Shown: positions 28,767 to 37,272 of the stretch, in pieces
Numbering within the stretch: position 1 is the first letter of the stretch
Layout: each line of letters opens with the position of its first letter
Assembly: GCF_019352175.1 (NCBI RefSeq)
Contig: NZ_JACBYI010000001.1
Span: 310,001-374,000, forward strand
Reading direction: 5' to 3'
DNA: 64,000 nucleotides
Source: Paenibacillus sp. S150
GTDB lineage: Bacteria > Bacillota > Bacilli > Paenibacillales > Paenibacillaceae
The notes under the pieces: generated by a model
Told to the model about the DNA's origin: nothing
The model's input: the letters and a program-made list of their open reading frames with translations, nothing else
The model's database searches: none
Translations under genes and position numbers: made by a program

Positions 28767-30821
28767 TTAAGTCAGCTTAATAATCTGAACGTCATACTCC
28801 GCAAGCTCTATTTTTCCATCCAGTACCGGACGGCCGGTAAGTAGATTGCTGCCGGTCAGTGTACCCAGATCAACGGTAAGCGGGGTCTCATTATGATTAA
28901 GCACAAACAGGTAATCCTGTCCGTCCTTGGAACGGATCGTCGCTTCCACACCCTCCACCGCTTTCGGCACCACCGGAATAACACCGCGGGATGCGCATAC
29001 CTGCGAGATCCAGTCCTGAAGAAACGCTGATTCCGGACTTGTAGCGAGATACCAGGCTTCGCCAGTACCCACTTTATTGACGGTAAGTGCAGGCATTCCG
29101 CGGTAGAAATTATCCCCGTACACTGCCTTCACTTCCGCACCTTCCGTGTGAATCAAATCGCAGAGCATACCACATTCATATTCCGGCTTCAAGCCGCCAG
29201 ATTCCCCTTCCGTCAGAATAATACGGTTATGCCTTCCGGAAGGTAAGGCATCAATTTCCTCCGCCCATATTCCAAGCAGCTTGCGAAGCTCTCCCGGGTA
29301 TCCGCCAAGCGTAACCTGATCGTTCTCGTTGACGATTCCGCTGAAATAGGTTGTAATCAGCGCTCCGCCGTTTGTGGTATACTGTTCGAGCTTATCAGCC
29401 ACTCCTTGCTTCACCATATACATAACCGGTGCAATAACCACATCGTATTTGCTCAGATCAGCTTCCACACTAATCATGTCAGCCGCGATACCCGAACGGT
29501 AAAGCGCCGCATAATATTTATGCACCTCGTCTACATATTTCAAGGCGAATGTCGGTCCACTGGTCATTTCGACCGCCCACCAGTTATTCCAATCGAATAA
29601 TATGGCGACCTTTGCTTTAAATCTTGCATCAAGCAAGGTGTCTCCCAGAGCTGTAAGCTCCTTGCCTAGCTCAGCGCATTCGCGAAATACCCGGGTATTC
29701 TCATGCCCGGCATGCTCAATAACAGCGCCGTGGAATTTCTCGCATGCTCCGACCGAGCGGCGCATCTGGAAGAACAGGACAGTATCTGCACCGCGGGCAA
29801 CTGCCTGATAGCTTCGCAAACGCATAGCACCCGGAGGCTTGAGCGAATTGGCGGGATGGTAGTTCACTTGGCTAGGCGTTTGCTCCATCAGCATGAACGG
29901 CTGGCCGTCCTTTAAGCTTCGCATCAAATCATGCATCATGGCTGGGTAGCTGGGCGGAGCATCGGGTCCGGGATAGTTGTCCCATGACACGACATCCATA
30001 TGCTTCGCCCACTGATGATAGTCGAGCTTTTTGAAGGCGCCCATCAAGTTCGTCGTCACCGGAATATTTGGCGTATATCTCTTAATCGCCTCAGCTTCAA
30101 GCTTGAAGCATTCCAAAATGCTTGCAGAGTAAAAGCGCATATAATCCAGAGAGATGCTCTCAAAGTAGGTGCCCATTCGTCCGTTCGCGGCATTCCATTC
30201 CTCGCTGAGTGCGTTTGGCGCGACAATATCCTCCCAATCATAAAAAATATGGCTCCAAAACGCCGTATTCCATGCGTGATTTAATGCTTCCAGCGTGCCG
30301 TAACGCTCTTTGAGCCATTGACGGAAAGCCGCTTCGCAATTGTCGCAATAACAGGTACCAGCTCCGCCGTATTCATTGTTGATATGCCAAACAAGTAAGG
30401 ATGGATGATCTTTATACCGCTCGGAAAGCTTCTCCGCCATACGCACAGCGTACTTGCGGTAGGTCGGACTGTTCGGGCAGAAGTTGTGGCGCCCGCCAAA
30501 TTTGCGTTTATGGCCATTGAAATCCACTTGCAGCACATCCGGATATTTACGAGCCATCCAGGCCGGATGTGCCGCCGTACTTGTTCCGAGACAGACACCC
30601 ACTCCATCTGCATCGAGTTTATCCATCACTTCATCAAGCCAGCCGAAATCGTAAGTATCTTCATCAGGCTGATTTTTCGCCCAGCCGAATACATTAAGGG
30701 TTACGACATCGATGCCAGCAAGCTTGAACAACCGCAGATCCTCGTCCCAGACCGCCTTGTCCCATTGTTCCGGATTATAGTCCCCGCCGTACCAAATCTT
30801 CGATTTATTGGAATTAATCAT
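28767..30821 (-). CDS. Beta-galactosidase, glycoside hydrolase family 42
   Basis: 684 residues, ATG with GAGG four bases upstream. The N-terminal TIM barrel carries the family markers: acid/base Glu150 in WHINNEYGG and nucleophile Glu313 in FMLMEQTPS. Cys115, Cys157, Cys159 and Cys162 (NFCPN and CYCDNC) match the zinc cluster of GH42 enzymes. A trimerisation domain and a small beta domain follow. It has no signal peptide, so it hydrolyses imported galactosides (for example galactan-derived oligosaccharides) inside the cell. It is divergent from an AraC regulator at 30939 and a second, decayed copy of this divergent pair lies at 9.7-11.1 kb. Confidence 0.95.
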   Translation of the reverse strand: MINSNKSKIWYGGDYNPEQWDKAVWDEDLRLFKLAGIDVVTLNVFGWAKNQPDEDTYDFGWLDEVMDKLDADGVGVCLGTSTAAHPAWMARKYPDVLQVDFNGHKRKFGGRHNFCPNSPTYRKYAVRMAEKLSERYKDHPSLLVWHINNEYGGAGTCYCDNCEAAFRQWLKERYGTLEALNHAWNTAFWSHIFYDWEDIVAPNALSEEWNAANGRMGTYFESISLDYMRFYSASILECFKLEAEAIKRYTPNIPVTTNLMGAFKKLDYHQWAKHMDVVSWDNYPGPDAPPSYPAMMHDLMRSLKDGQPFMLMEQTPSQVNYHPANSLKPPGAMRLRSYQAVARGADTVLFFQMRRSVGACEKFHGAVIEHAGHENTRVFRECAELGKELTALGDTLLDARFKAKVAILFDWNNWWAVEMTSGPTFALKYVDEVHKYYAALYRSGIAADMISVEADLSKYDVVIAPVMYMVKQGVADKLEQYTTNGGALITTYFSGIVNENDQVTLGGYPGELRKLLGIWAEEIDALPSGRHNRIILTEGESGGLKPEYECGMLCDLIHTEGAEVKAVYGDNFYRGMPALTVNKVGTGEAWYLATSPESAFLQDWISQVCASRGVIPVVPKAVEGVEATIRSKDGQDYLFVLNHNETPLTVDLGTLTGSNLLTGRPVLDGKIELAEYDVQIIKLT

Positions 30822-30938
30822 ATTGCCTCAGCGCTCCTTATATGATAAAAATGCATTAACACACTTTATTTTAATCTGTCGTATTGCTTGATCCCATATA
30901 AAATAAGTGTTGTAATATATAAAAATATGGAGGACTTT

Positions 30939-31766
30939 ATGAATCGTCGTGTCGTGCCTGCTTTCCCAGCAGAATTGTTGCCCCTGCAACTGGAAACTAT
31001 TGGAATACTCACCGAACAGGATGCTTGGAACCGGATGAACGGATATCCTTATTTTCATTGGCTTCAAACGCTGGAAGGGGAAGGACAGCTTTGGGCGAAC
31101 GACCGGAGCTGGAAAATGGAAAAGCATTCCGGCATTCTACTTGCACCCGGGATGCCCCACCGATATGAAGCGGCCGGTGGCGGTTGGCATACCGCCTACA
31201 TTACGTTTCACGGAAGTATGGCGGATAGTATCGTTCAGGCATTTGGTTGGAACAACGCTGAACGTTTTCATTGGGAAGAAAACAATAACCGGATTTCAGA
31301 TTATCTGATAACTATGCTAAACCTTGCAGAATCCGGAAGCGATTCTACGGGCTGGCAGCTATCGGCGGACTTGTATCAATTTCTGACGTTGCTTCGGACT
31401 AATGCCCGTACCGACAACCGACATTCCTTCTCCAAACGGCTTGAACGAGTTCAGGTTCTGCTTAACTGGTTGGAACAGGAATTTGCCAATCCAGAGATCG
31501 GACTCCCGCATATGGCAGAACAGCTTGGCATCGGCGTACGACAGTTGAACGAAAAATTCCGCGAGTTGTTCGGTCAGACAGCATACTCGTATCTGATTCA
31601 ACTGCGCATACGAAAAGCCAAGGAGTGGCTGCCTTACCGCCCGGACTGGACCATTCGGCGCATCGGCGAAGCGGTGGGATTTCGCGACCCAAGCCACTTC
31701 GTGTCAACGTTCCGCCAGAAGGAAGGCATGACGCCGGAAACCTATCGCAAGCTGTACAAGGAGTAA
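30939..31766 (+). CDS. AraC-family transcriptional regulator
   Basis: 275 residues from an ATG five bases after GGAGG; a longer frame to 30888 has no ribosome site. The N-terminal cupin-like part (LLPLQLETIGILTEQD, ILLAPGMPHRYEA) probably binds a sugar. The C-terminal HTH pair includes IGLPHMAEQLGIGVRQLNEK and IGEAVGFRDPSHFVSTFRQK. It is divergent from GH42 with 117 bp between starts, so it most likely activates that gene. The paralogue at 10421 is a pseudogene. Confidence 0.92.
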   Translation: MNRRVVPAFPAELLPLQLETIGILTEQDAWNRMNGYPYFHWLQTLEGEGQLWANDRSWKMEKHSGILLAPGMPHRYEAAGGGWHTAYITFHGSMADSIVQAFGWNNAERFHWEENNNRISDYLITMLNLAESGSDSTGWQLSADLYQFLTLLRTNARTDNRHSFSKRLERVQVLLNWLEQEFANPEIGLPHMAEQLGIGVRQLNEKFRELFGQTAYSYLIQLRIRKAKEWLPYRPDWTIRRIGEAVGFRDPSHFVSTFRQKEGMTPETYRKLYKE

Positions 31767-31806
31767 TAAAGGAGTAACGTTGCTTTGAGTAATCTCTACC
31801 GGGTCC

Positions 31807-32335
31807 TTATTTCACCGTAACTATGATCGTCTCACTGGTTGTCTCGCCTGCAGCTTTAACCAGTACGGTGCGGTTTTCATATAGCCCTTTTCCTTCCCGG
31901 AAATCTTCGTGACAGCTTTTTATGCGGTCGGTGTCGCTTCAATCAGCGACAGCGTATCCACCATAACTCTTTTCTCATACAAACGGTACTCTGCAGCATT
32001 TGTGGCCCATAAGAGATTTATGGTCACACTGTAATCCCCATTTCAGTTTCATGATAGGGTAACGCTCCCTCACTTTGAACAATAGCCCGTTGTATCCGGC
32101 CGGCCGTTCGCTCACCCAGGATACATTATGGACCGGTTCCAGAATTTCTAGTACTGTCTTAAGCGGCCCTCTATCCGTGGTTCACCGATCTAATCGGTTT
32201 TATTGAAATGTCCGGATTGGCCGTACTGACCAGCCTAGTCGGTATGGCCTCATGCTCCGTTAAATACGGGACAGCCAACTCGCGTTATCAGCACTTTGAA
32301 CAGCACAGTATTCTGTGGCTTTCCGGCAAGCAAGC
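31807..32335 (-). pseudogene. C-terminal remnant of a secreted glycosidase with FN3/Ig-like domain
   Basis: Reading leftward, the frame shows WATNAAEYRLYEK, VDTLSLIEA and then GETTSETIIVTVK followed by a natural stop at 31807. That is the pattern of the fibronectin-III or chitinase-type beta-sandwich that ends many secreted glycosidases. An extra G in AAATGGGGATT and an in-frame TAA after EATPTA break it. Upstream fragments (VHNVSWVSERPAGYNG) belong to the same domain. The catalytic part is gone. Confidence 0.6.
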
Positions 32336-32339
32336 TTCA

Positions 32340-32460
32340 GTTCACGGCTTGCGGATGCGAGTCTGCTTTCTTCCGGCTACTCAGTCCCATGGAAAGCGGC
32401 GAAGCATTGACCAGCGCCACTCCTCTTTGGCTGAGCAGCGGCAGGAGATTAAGGACTCAA
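32340..32460 (-). pseudogene. Fragment of an aldo/keto reductase
   Basis: The minus strand encodes LLSQRGVALVNASPLSMGL, close to the motif of L-galactose-dehydrogenase-like aldo/keto reductases (RGVGVINASPLSMGL). Nothing before or after continues the protein. The annotation is from motif memory only. Confidence 0.5.
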
Positions 32461-32589
32461 ATATTTAAATCTCTTACTATAACATGAATACACTATTCTT
32501 TTTATATTCAAAAAATATATTTTACATTTTCATATGAAGGTAGCATTTTTCACCAATTTTCTCCATTTAAAAAGAAAGGAGGTAAAATA

Positions 32590-32979
32590 ATGAAAATTAA
32601 ATCAAATAAAGACCTTAATTCGTCAGTTGAAATGGCTTTCAGTAGCTATGTGAAATCATGTATGACATTTATGAGTCGCAACTTTTTTAAACTGCATGAT
32701 CAAGAAATGCATCGCATAGAGTCATTAGAAGTATTAAAGGAGGGGGCACTAAGACAGCTTAACGTTGAACATAATGACTTCGCTATTATCGATGAGAAAG
32801 AATCATTATTTAAAGTTGTTCCTACATTAAGTCCCTTCGAAAAAAGACTCCTTTTCTTAAAGTTTCATGAGGAAAAACCGGATCGAGAGGTTGCAAAATT
32901 ATTGGGAGTCAGTAGACAAGCCATAACAAAATCCAAGAATAAACTATTAAAAAAAATAAAAGATAGTTTGGATTCATAA
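32590..32979 (+). CDS. Sigma-70 region 4-like protein (Tn916 Orf7 type)
   Basis: 129 residues, ATG preceded by AAAGGAGG. The C-terminal 60 residues form a sigma-70 region 4 HTH (TLSPFEKRLLFLKFHEEKPD, EVAKLLGVSRQAITKSKNKL). In Tn916-family conjugative transposons a protein of this type (Orf7) is a positive regulator of transfer and excision genes, and the downstream order Orf8, Xis, Int is the same here. The gene is AT-rich compared with its neighbours on both sides, consistent with transfer. Confidence 0.75.
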   Translation: MKIKSNKDLNSSVEMAFSSYVKSCMTFMSRNFFKLHDQEMHRIESLEVLKEGALRQLNVEHNDFAIIDEKESLFKVVPTLSPFEKRLLFLKFHEEKPDREVAKLLGVSRQAITKSKNKLLKKIKDSLDS

Positions 32980-33065
32980 CCTAAGGTATTTCAATGTCCT
33001 CAATTCGTAGCCCCCCATCTCTTTTATTGAATTTTGAAAAAAGTTCACTAAAAGGAGGAACAACA

Positions 33066-33269
33066 ATGAGAGAAGTGCTGGAGCTCCTGGAAATGTCCCA
33101 ATCTGGTGATAAACTTGCAGAAATAGAGCTTATCAATAGGTATGAAGGATTAATAAATAAATTATCTTGGCATAATGGAGTGTTCAGTGAGGATTGCAAG
33201 CAACAATTAACTATAGAATTTATTATGGCTGTAAGACGCTTTGATCTTCTTCGCTATATTGATAAATAA
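33066..33269 (+). CDS. Small helix-turn-helix protein (Tn916 Orf8 type)
   Basis: 67 residues from an ATG with AAAGGAGG; the longer open frame from 32994 lacks a ribosome site. It contains the pattern LLEMSQSGDKLAEIELINRY followed by LINKLSW, a sigma region 2-like helical protein as in Orf8 of Tn916-type elements. It lies 86 bp after the Orf7-like gene and is probably co-transcribed with it. Confidence 0.7.
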   Translation: MREVLELLEMSQSGDKLAEIELINRYEGLINKLSWHNGVFSEDCKQQLTIEFIMAVRRFDLLRYIDK

Positions 33270-33709
33270 TTTTGGCAATTGAGTTGCCTTTTTAGTTTAT
33301 TCGCTCATTTTATAATATAAGGTGAACATATCTTCACCTCAAATGTACATTGAAAATTTTATAAAAGAATATTTCAAATACTTTACTCTTGTATCCGTAA
33401 AGCGGAAAGCGACATAGCAGAAACGCCATGACACCTACTATGTTCATAAGGCTGAGCGATTAATTTCTGGCTTAAATCAATTTACGGTGAATTGATTCGC
33501 GATGACTCGCAAGAGTAATAATGATACTTCTGCCTGGCCAACGTAACTGTATTGGGGGCAGCCTGCTCGGATGAGGGGGAGTCTCTGTTTTATAGCAGAG
33601 CTATGATGTCGATTAACCAACGACAGTTTGAAATAATTCTTATAACAATTAGTTAAGTGATTTCATGCAAAAAGTTCTTCCATTTGGATATAAGGTGGAG
33701 GTTTAAAGA
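33270..33709 (+). other. Gene-free stretch within the integrated element, with structured sequence
   Basis: No open frame of note. The part 33390-33640 is richer in GC than its surroundings and holds short hairpins, for example CTCTGTTTTATAGCAGAG near 33585-33602. It could be a regulatory RNA, a recombination site or a decayed gene; I see no match to a known class. Confidence 0.4.
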
Positions 33710-33979
33710 ATGAATCATTTTTCTCCAACTACAATCAATCAACAAAAAGCTTATGATTTGTTGTTTCAAGATTATCCAGATGTCGTCAATATTGAGGAGA
33801 TGTGTGAAATGCTCGGAGGTATAAGCAGCAAAACTGCTTATAAATTACTCCAAGAAAATAAAATCAGTCATTTCAAAATCGGTCGGATGTATAAAATCCC
33901 AAAAATAAATATCTTATTGTATCTTAATTTGTTCACTTTCAATTTCGATCACCCTCACTTCGATGCTTTACCGCATTGA
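33710..33979 (+). CDS. Excisionase-type DNA-binding protein (Xis)
   Basis: 89 residues; a GGTGGAGG ribosome site precedes the ATG. It has a winged-helix HTH_17-type domain of excisionases (VNIEEMCEMLGGISSKTAYK, then ISHFKIGRMYKIPK). Genes of this type upstream of a tyrosine integrase assist excision. The integrase starts 77 bp downstream on the same strand. Confidence 0.82.
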   Translation: MNHFSPTTINQQKAYDLLFQDYPDVVNIEEMCEMLGGISSKTAYKLLQENKISHFKIGRMYKIPKINILLYLNLFTFNFDHPHFDALPH

Positions 33980-34056
33980 ATCGACATTTCCATACGTGCT
34001 ATAATTAAGGCGTCAATGGTAGGATCAATGCGGGCTGCTATGAAGGAGGAATATTC

Positions 34057-35268
34057 ATGGTAGCAGGCCACCTACAAGAAAAGAAAGGTCTTTTTTATAT
34101 TGTCCTGAATTGCAAGAATGAAGAAGGTAAGAGAAAACCAAAGTGGATTCCAACTGGCCTTATGGTAAAAGGAAACAAAAAAAGAGCAGAAGCATTGCTA
34201 TTAGAGACAAGGAGGGAATTTACTCTTCTTTTAAATGCTGCTAAGGAAGAATCAATAGTTGAAGAAATTATCGAAGAAAAACCAGCTGAAGAGCCGGTTG
34301 ATCAGGGACCACTATTTTCTGACTTCATGCTTCAGTGGCTTGCAATGATGAAACACCAAGTTGAATTTATCACTTACGCTTCGTATCACAACGTCATTAC
34401 TAATCATATTGTACCTTACTTTGAAGAAAAAGGGCTTTTTCTCAAAGAGCTATTACCATGTCACATTCAAGATTATTATCAGTACGAGCTTGACGAAAAT
34501 GGTGTGACGACAAATACGGTTCTCCACTATCACGCTAATATTCGGAAAGCACTAAAGCATGCACTCAAAAATGATTTAATTTACACCAATCCAGCAGATA
34601 AAATTGAACGACCTAAGAAGAATGATTTTGTCGGCAGTTTCTACAATAAGCAGGAAACTAATATTCTGTTTGAAAAGGTAAAAGGTGAACTGATAGAGCT
34701 AGCAGTCATTCTTGCAGCTTTTTATGGATTGCGGCGAAGTGAAGTGGTTGGATTGAAATGGACAGCTATAAATTTTGAAAACAAAACGATTAGTATTAGG
34801 CATACTGTAACTCCGGTTTATTTTGAAGGTCAAGAACACATCATTGAAAAAGATCGGGCTAAAAACAAACCGAGCCGCCGCACCTTACCTCTTGTGCCAG
34901 CCTTTGAGGAATTACTGTTGCGTATTCGTGAGATTCAAGCTCTCAATAAAGCCATATGTGGTAAATCCTACTGCACTGATTTCGAGGAGTATATCTATCT
35001 GGATAAGTTGGGACAACGAATTAAACCGGGCTATATCACACAGAACTTCACTAGAACTCTTAAAAAAAATGGTCTTCGTCATATTCGCTATCACGACCTG
35101 CGTCATAGTTGTGCAAGCCTCCTACTCGCTAATGGAGTCAGTATGAAAGAAATTCAGGAATGGCTGGGGCACAGCAACTATTCTACAACGGCCAACATTT
35201 ATTCTCATCTTGAGTACAGTTCCAAAGTGTCTTCGGCATCAACAATGAGTGGTATTTTGGTCTTTTAA
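34057..35268 (+). CDS. Tyrosine site-specific integrase (Tn916 Int-like)
   Basis: 403 residues, close to the length of the Tn916 integrase. It has an N-terminal arm-binding domain, a central SAM-like core-binding domain (about 90-190) and a C-terminal catalytic domain with the Arg of GLRRSEVVGLKW, the HDLRHSCASLL box, GH in EWLGHSNYST and the nucleophile Tyr of ANIYSHL. It inserts or excises the element by strand exchange. It ends 170 bp from the 3' end of a tRNA-Leu gene, a typical attachment site. All catalytic residues appear intact. Confidence 0.93.
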   Translation: MVAGHLQEKKGLFYIVLNCKNEEGKRKPKWIPTGLMVKGNKKRAEALLLETRREFTLLLNAAKEESIVEEIIEEKPAEEPVDQGPLFSDFMLQWLAMMKHQVEFITYASYHNVITNHIVPYFEEKGLFLKELLPCHIQDYYQYELDENGVTTNTVLHYHANIRKALKHALKNDLIYTNPADKIERPKKNDFVGSFYNKQETNILFEKVKGELIELAVILAAFYGLRRSEVVGLKWTAINFENKTISIRHTVTPVYFEGQEHIIEKDRAKNKPSRRTLPLVPAFEELLLRIREIQALNKAICGKSYCTDFEEYIYLDKLGQRIKPGYITQNFTRTLKKNGLRHIRYHDLRHSCASLLLANGVSMKEIQEWLGHSNYSTTANIYSHLEYSSKVSSASTMSGILVF

Positions 35269-35273
35269 TAAAA

Positions 35274-35317
35274 AAAGATCGCACCACCCTCAATATTTCA
35301 TGAGAGTCATGCGATCT
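35274..35317 (+). terminator. Hairpin after the integrase gene
   Basis: AAGATCGCA and TGCGATCTT flank a 26-nt loop starting five bases past the integrase stop. It is followed by a pyrimidine-rich stretch. Confidence 0.7.
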
Positions 35318-35324
35318 TCTCCTC

Positions 35325-35385
35325 GTTCTCTCCTTCGGAAAAAGGAGAGAACTGCAGGAGAGAACTCGATAAAAAGTTCTCTCCT
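35325..35385. repeat. Four copies of GTTCTCTCCT in mixed orientation
   Basis: The 10-mer occurs at 35325-35334 (+), 35343-35352 (-), 35356-35365 (-) and 35376-35385 (+). The cluster lies between the integrase gene and the tRNA-Leu 3' end, where arm-type integrase binding sites are expected. The first pair also forms a stable hairpin, so a terminator role is the alternative. Confidence 0.8.
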
Positions 35386-35437
35386 AAGCTGTTTCAAAAA
35401 CCAAGGTTTTTCGGAAAAAACCCTTATAAATCAAGGA

Positions 35438-35523
35438 TGCCGAGGACGGGGGTCGAACCCGTACGGTACTCACGTACCGCAGGATTTTAAGTCCTGTGCG
35501 TCTGCCTATTCCGCCACCCCGGC
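35438..35523 (-). tRNA. tRNA-Leu (anticodon UAA)
   Basis: 86-nt class II tRNA: acceptor GCCGGGG pairs with the 3' end, T-loop GGTTCGACCCC, long variable arm GCGGTACGTGAGTACCGTAC, anticodon loop CTTAAAA giving UAA. No encoded CCA. Its 3' end faces the integrase gene and probably served as the attachment site. Confidence 0.96.
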
Positions 35524-35605
35524 ATGGTTGAGCGTTGTTAACGCGACAAGAAATATAATAGCATGTATCCTGGGGATACGCAATCACAATTCCCATTTTC
35601 TCTTC

Positions 35606-35645
35606 ATAAAAAAAAGCCCGATCAGCCGGAGCCGATGCGGGCCGT
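35606..35645 (-). terminator. Terminator of the WGxxGxxW-type protein gene
   Basis: On the minus strand an interrupted stem (GCCCGCATCGGC / GCTGATCGGGC) is followed by eight T residues, just past the stop at 35662. Confidence 0.8.
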
Positions 35646-35661
35646 TTGCGGAATTCGACGA

Positions 35662-36099
35662 TTAGCGTTCGCGTTCGCCGCTTCTGCTTCTCATGCCGGC
35701 CAGACCAAGCAGTCCAATCAATCCGAGCCAGCCCCAGTTCGAGCCGTTGCCATCGGTATTCGTAGTTGTGCTGGTGGCCCGGTATCTGCCGGTAGGCGTT
35801 GTGTTGGACAGTGGAGAAACGGTGCTGTTGTCTCCGGTACGGACCTTGTCTCTCATGATGGTGTCATTGCCACGCATAGTGCCGGTGGTGTTGTTCAGCA
35901 TGGTGTTGCCCTGCTCGTTCATCATCCGGGTGCCGGTACCGCCCAAGTTGCTCATCCGGTCATTCGTGGAAGAGCCGTTATACACCGGTGCTGTGCCGCC
36001 CATTCCGGCTGTGCCGGAAGCGGCGGATGCATCTCCTGCGCCGAGCAGGCTCATGGATAAAATGGTGCCGCAGGCCAGGCTTGTGATCAGCTTATTCAA
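35662..36099 (-). CDS. Secreted or surface protein with WGxxGxxG-type C-terminal tail
   Basis: 145 residues from a TTG at 36099 behind GGGGGC. Signal peptide at residues 1-27 (SLACGTILSMSLLGAGDASA). The middle is low-complexity and rich in Gly, Asn and Thr. The C-terminus has NWGWLGLIGLLGLAGMRSR followed by basic residues, a short hydrophobic helix with a positively charged end that resembles the WGxxGxxW family tails found in Bacillales. Such tails may anchor or sort the protein. Its function is unknown. It is a single-gene unit with its own terminator. Confidence 0.75.
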   Translation of the reverse strand: MNKLITSLACGTILSMSLLGAGDASAASGTAGMGGTAPVYNGSSTNDRMSNLGGTGTRMMNEQGNTMLNNTTGTMRGNDTIMRDKVRTGDNSTVSPLSNTTPTGRYRATSTTTNTDGNGSNWGWLGLIGLLGLAGMRSRSGERER

Positions 36100-36170
36100 G
36101 ATGTTTTGCCCCCTTATGTGAGTTGTCGCTGATAATTTCCCCCTGCGGCGCTTTCTCTATACAAGAAAAT

Positions 36171-36857
36171 TTATGCAGTCTCCACATTCACCGTCTTAGT
36201 GTCAGGATCATACGTTACCTTGGCGCCAAGCGCTTCAGCCAAAGCCCGCACAGGAGCATAGGTGGTTCCGTTATCCAGCACCCCGGCTGTGAGCTTCACT
36301 CCGTTCAGGGTAACCGTGACCTCCACATCCTTGTTCACCTTATTCTCACCTCCGTTGATCCGGCTCAAGGCATCTTTTACTTGCTGCGCGGCCGGACGCC
36401 GGCCTGCCTTCAGCTGCGCAATGGTCAGTCCAAAAGCCATCTGCAAGTGGGAATAATCCTTAAACGAAGTCCAGTCACCGCCCCATTCGAATCCCAGCTT
36501 TTTCGCTTCCTGCACCACTTCCTGCCAGTCTGCCGCTTTATCGCCGTCGCCGTCCCTCTTCATATCCCAGGAGACGTTCCGGCCGTCAGGCAGCAGCAGC
36601 GCAAAATCCACCGCCAGCCCATAATTATGGTAGCTGCTGCCTCCCCGCGCGTTGGTTACAATACTGCCCTTTTGGGTTCTTCCCTGCGCGTACAGCGCAT
36701 TCTGCTCAGCTATAGTGCGCATACCCTGGGTAATGACAATCGGTACGCCTCTCGCGTAGCTTCGCTGTATCAAGACATTCGCAGCCGCCAGCAGGACGGG
36801 ATGAAGGCCGCCGAGCCGGGCTGCCGATTTACTTTTCACCTGATCCAAAGTCAGCAT
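36171..36857 (-). CDS. M15-family peptidoglycan peptidase with copper-amine-oxidase-like domain
   Basis: 228 residues, ATG six bases after AAGGGGTG. Residues 1-155 form an L-alanoyl-D-glutamate peptidase domain of the CwlK/phage endolysin type, with zinc ligands in SSYHNYGLAVDFAL and DYSHLQMAF. Residues about 170-228 match the stalk-like copper amine oxidase N-terminal repeat common in Paenibacillus cell-wall proteins (GTTYAPVRALAEALGAKVTY). No signal peptide is visible, as in phage-derived endolysins. It probably cleaves the peptide stem of the cell wall. Confidence 0.88.
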   Translation of the reverse strand: MLTLDQVKSKSAARLGGLHPVLLAAANVLIQRSYARGVPIVITQGMRTIAEQNALYAQGRTQKGSIVTNARGGSSYHNYGLAVDFALLLPDGRNVSWDMKRDGDGDKAADWQEVVQEAKKLGFEWGGDWTSFKDYSHLQMAFGLTIAQLKAGRRPAAQQVKDALSRINGGENKVNKDVEVTVTLNGVKLTAGVLDNGTTYAPVRALAEALGAKVTYDPDTKTVNVETA

Positions 36858-36934
36858 CTAATCACCCCTTGGTATAGTAAATGCCCTCTATTTCACTGTT
36901 GCTTGTACGCTTTCACCCTTATTCGCAAAAGAAA

Positions 36935-36957
36935 AGACCCCGGACACCCCGGGGCCT
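36935..36957 (-). terminator. GC-rich hairpin with T-tract
   Basis: CCCCGG and CCGGGG around a 5-nt loop; on the minus strand it is followed by TCTTTTCTTTT. It lies upstream of the peptidase gene and may end leftward transcripts from the YolD-like gene. Confidence 0.6.
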
Positions 36958-37097
36958 GAGCTACCTGAATATATAAGGTGCATTTACTGCCATCCAGCCG
37001 GATAGATCCCTACAATGTCCGCAGCCGCATTAACAAATCGGCCTGGATGTTTTCCGGATAAACAGGCCACTATATAAGCGAAAGGTGGGAAGACAAA

Positions 37098-37262
37098 GTG
37101 GAAATTCACAGTGACAGCTACAAGGTAGCGGCGTTTGAAGATCAGGAGGACGCGGTGGAGATCATCCGGCGGGCGGAAGCCGCCATTGCTCAGATAAACG
37201 GCAACAAACCCGTCACCCTGATTGCCTATGAGAGAACAGAAGCCCAAGCGCCTGAAAAATAA
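37098..37262 (+). CDS. Small hypothetical protein, 54 residues
   Basis: GTG start at 37098 with AAAGGTGGG eight bases upstream and a TAA at 37260. The product (KVAAFEDQEDAVEIIRRAEA in its middle) is acidic and likely one helix plus a strand. I do not recognise the family. It is convergent with the YolD-like gene 11 bp downstream. Support comes from the good ribosome site and codon usage like its neighbours. Confidence 0.65.
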   Translation: MEIHSDSYKVAAFEDQEDAVEIIRRAEAAIAQINGNKPVTLIAYERTEAQAPEK

Positions 37263-37272
37263 TAGATAGACC

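Noticed and set aside
35325..35385. CRISPR-like repeats
   Set aside because: The 10-mers are in mixed orientation and have no spacers of constant length; no cas genes occur.
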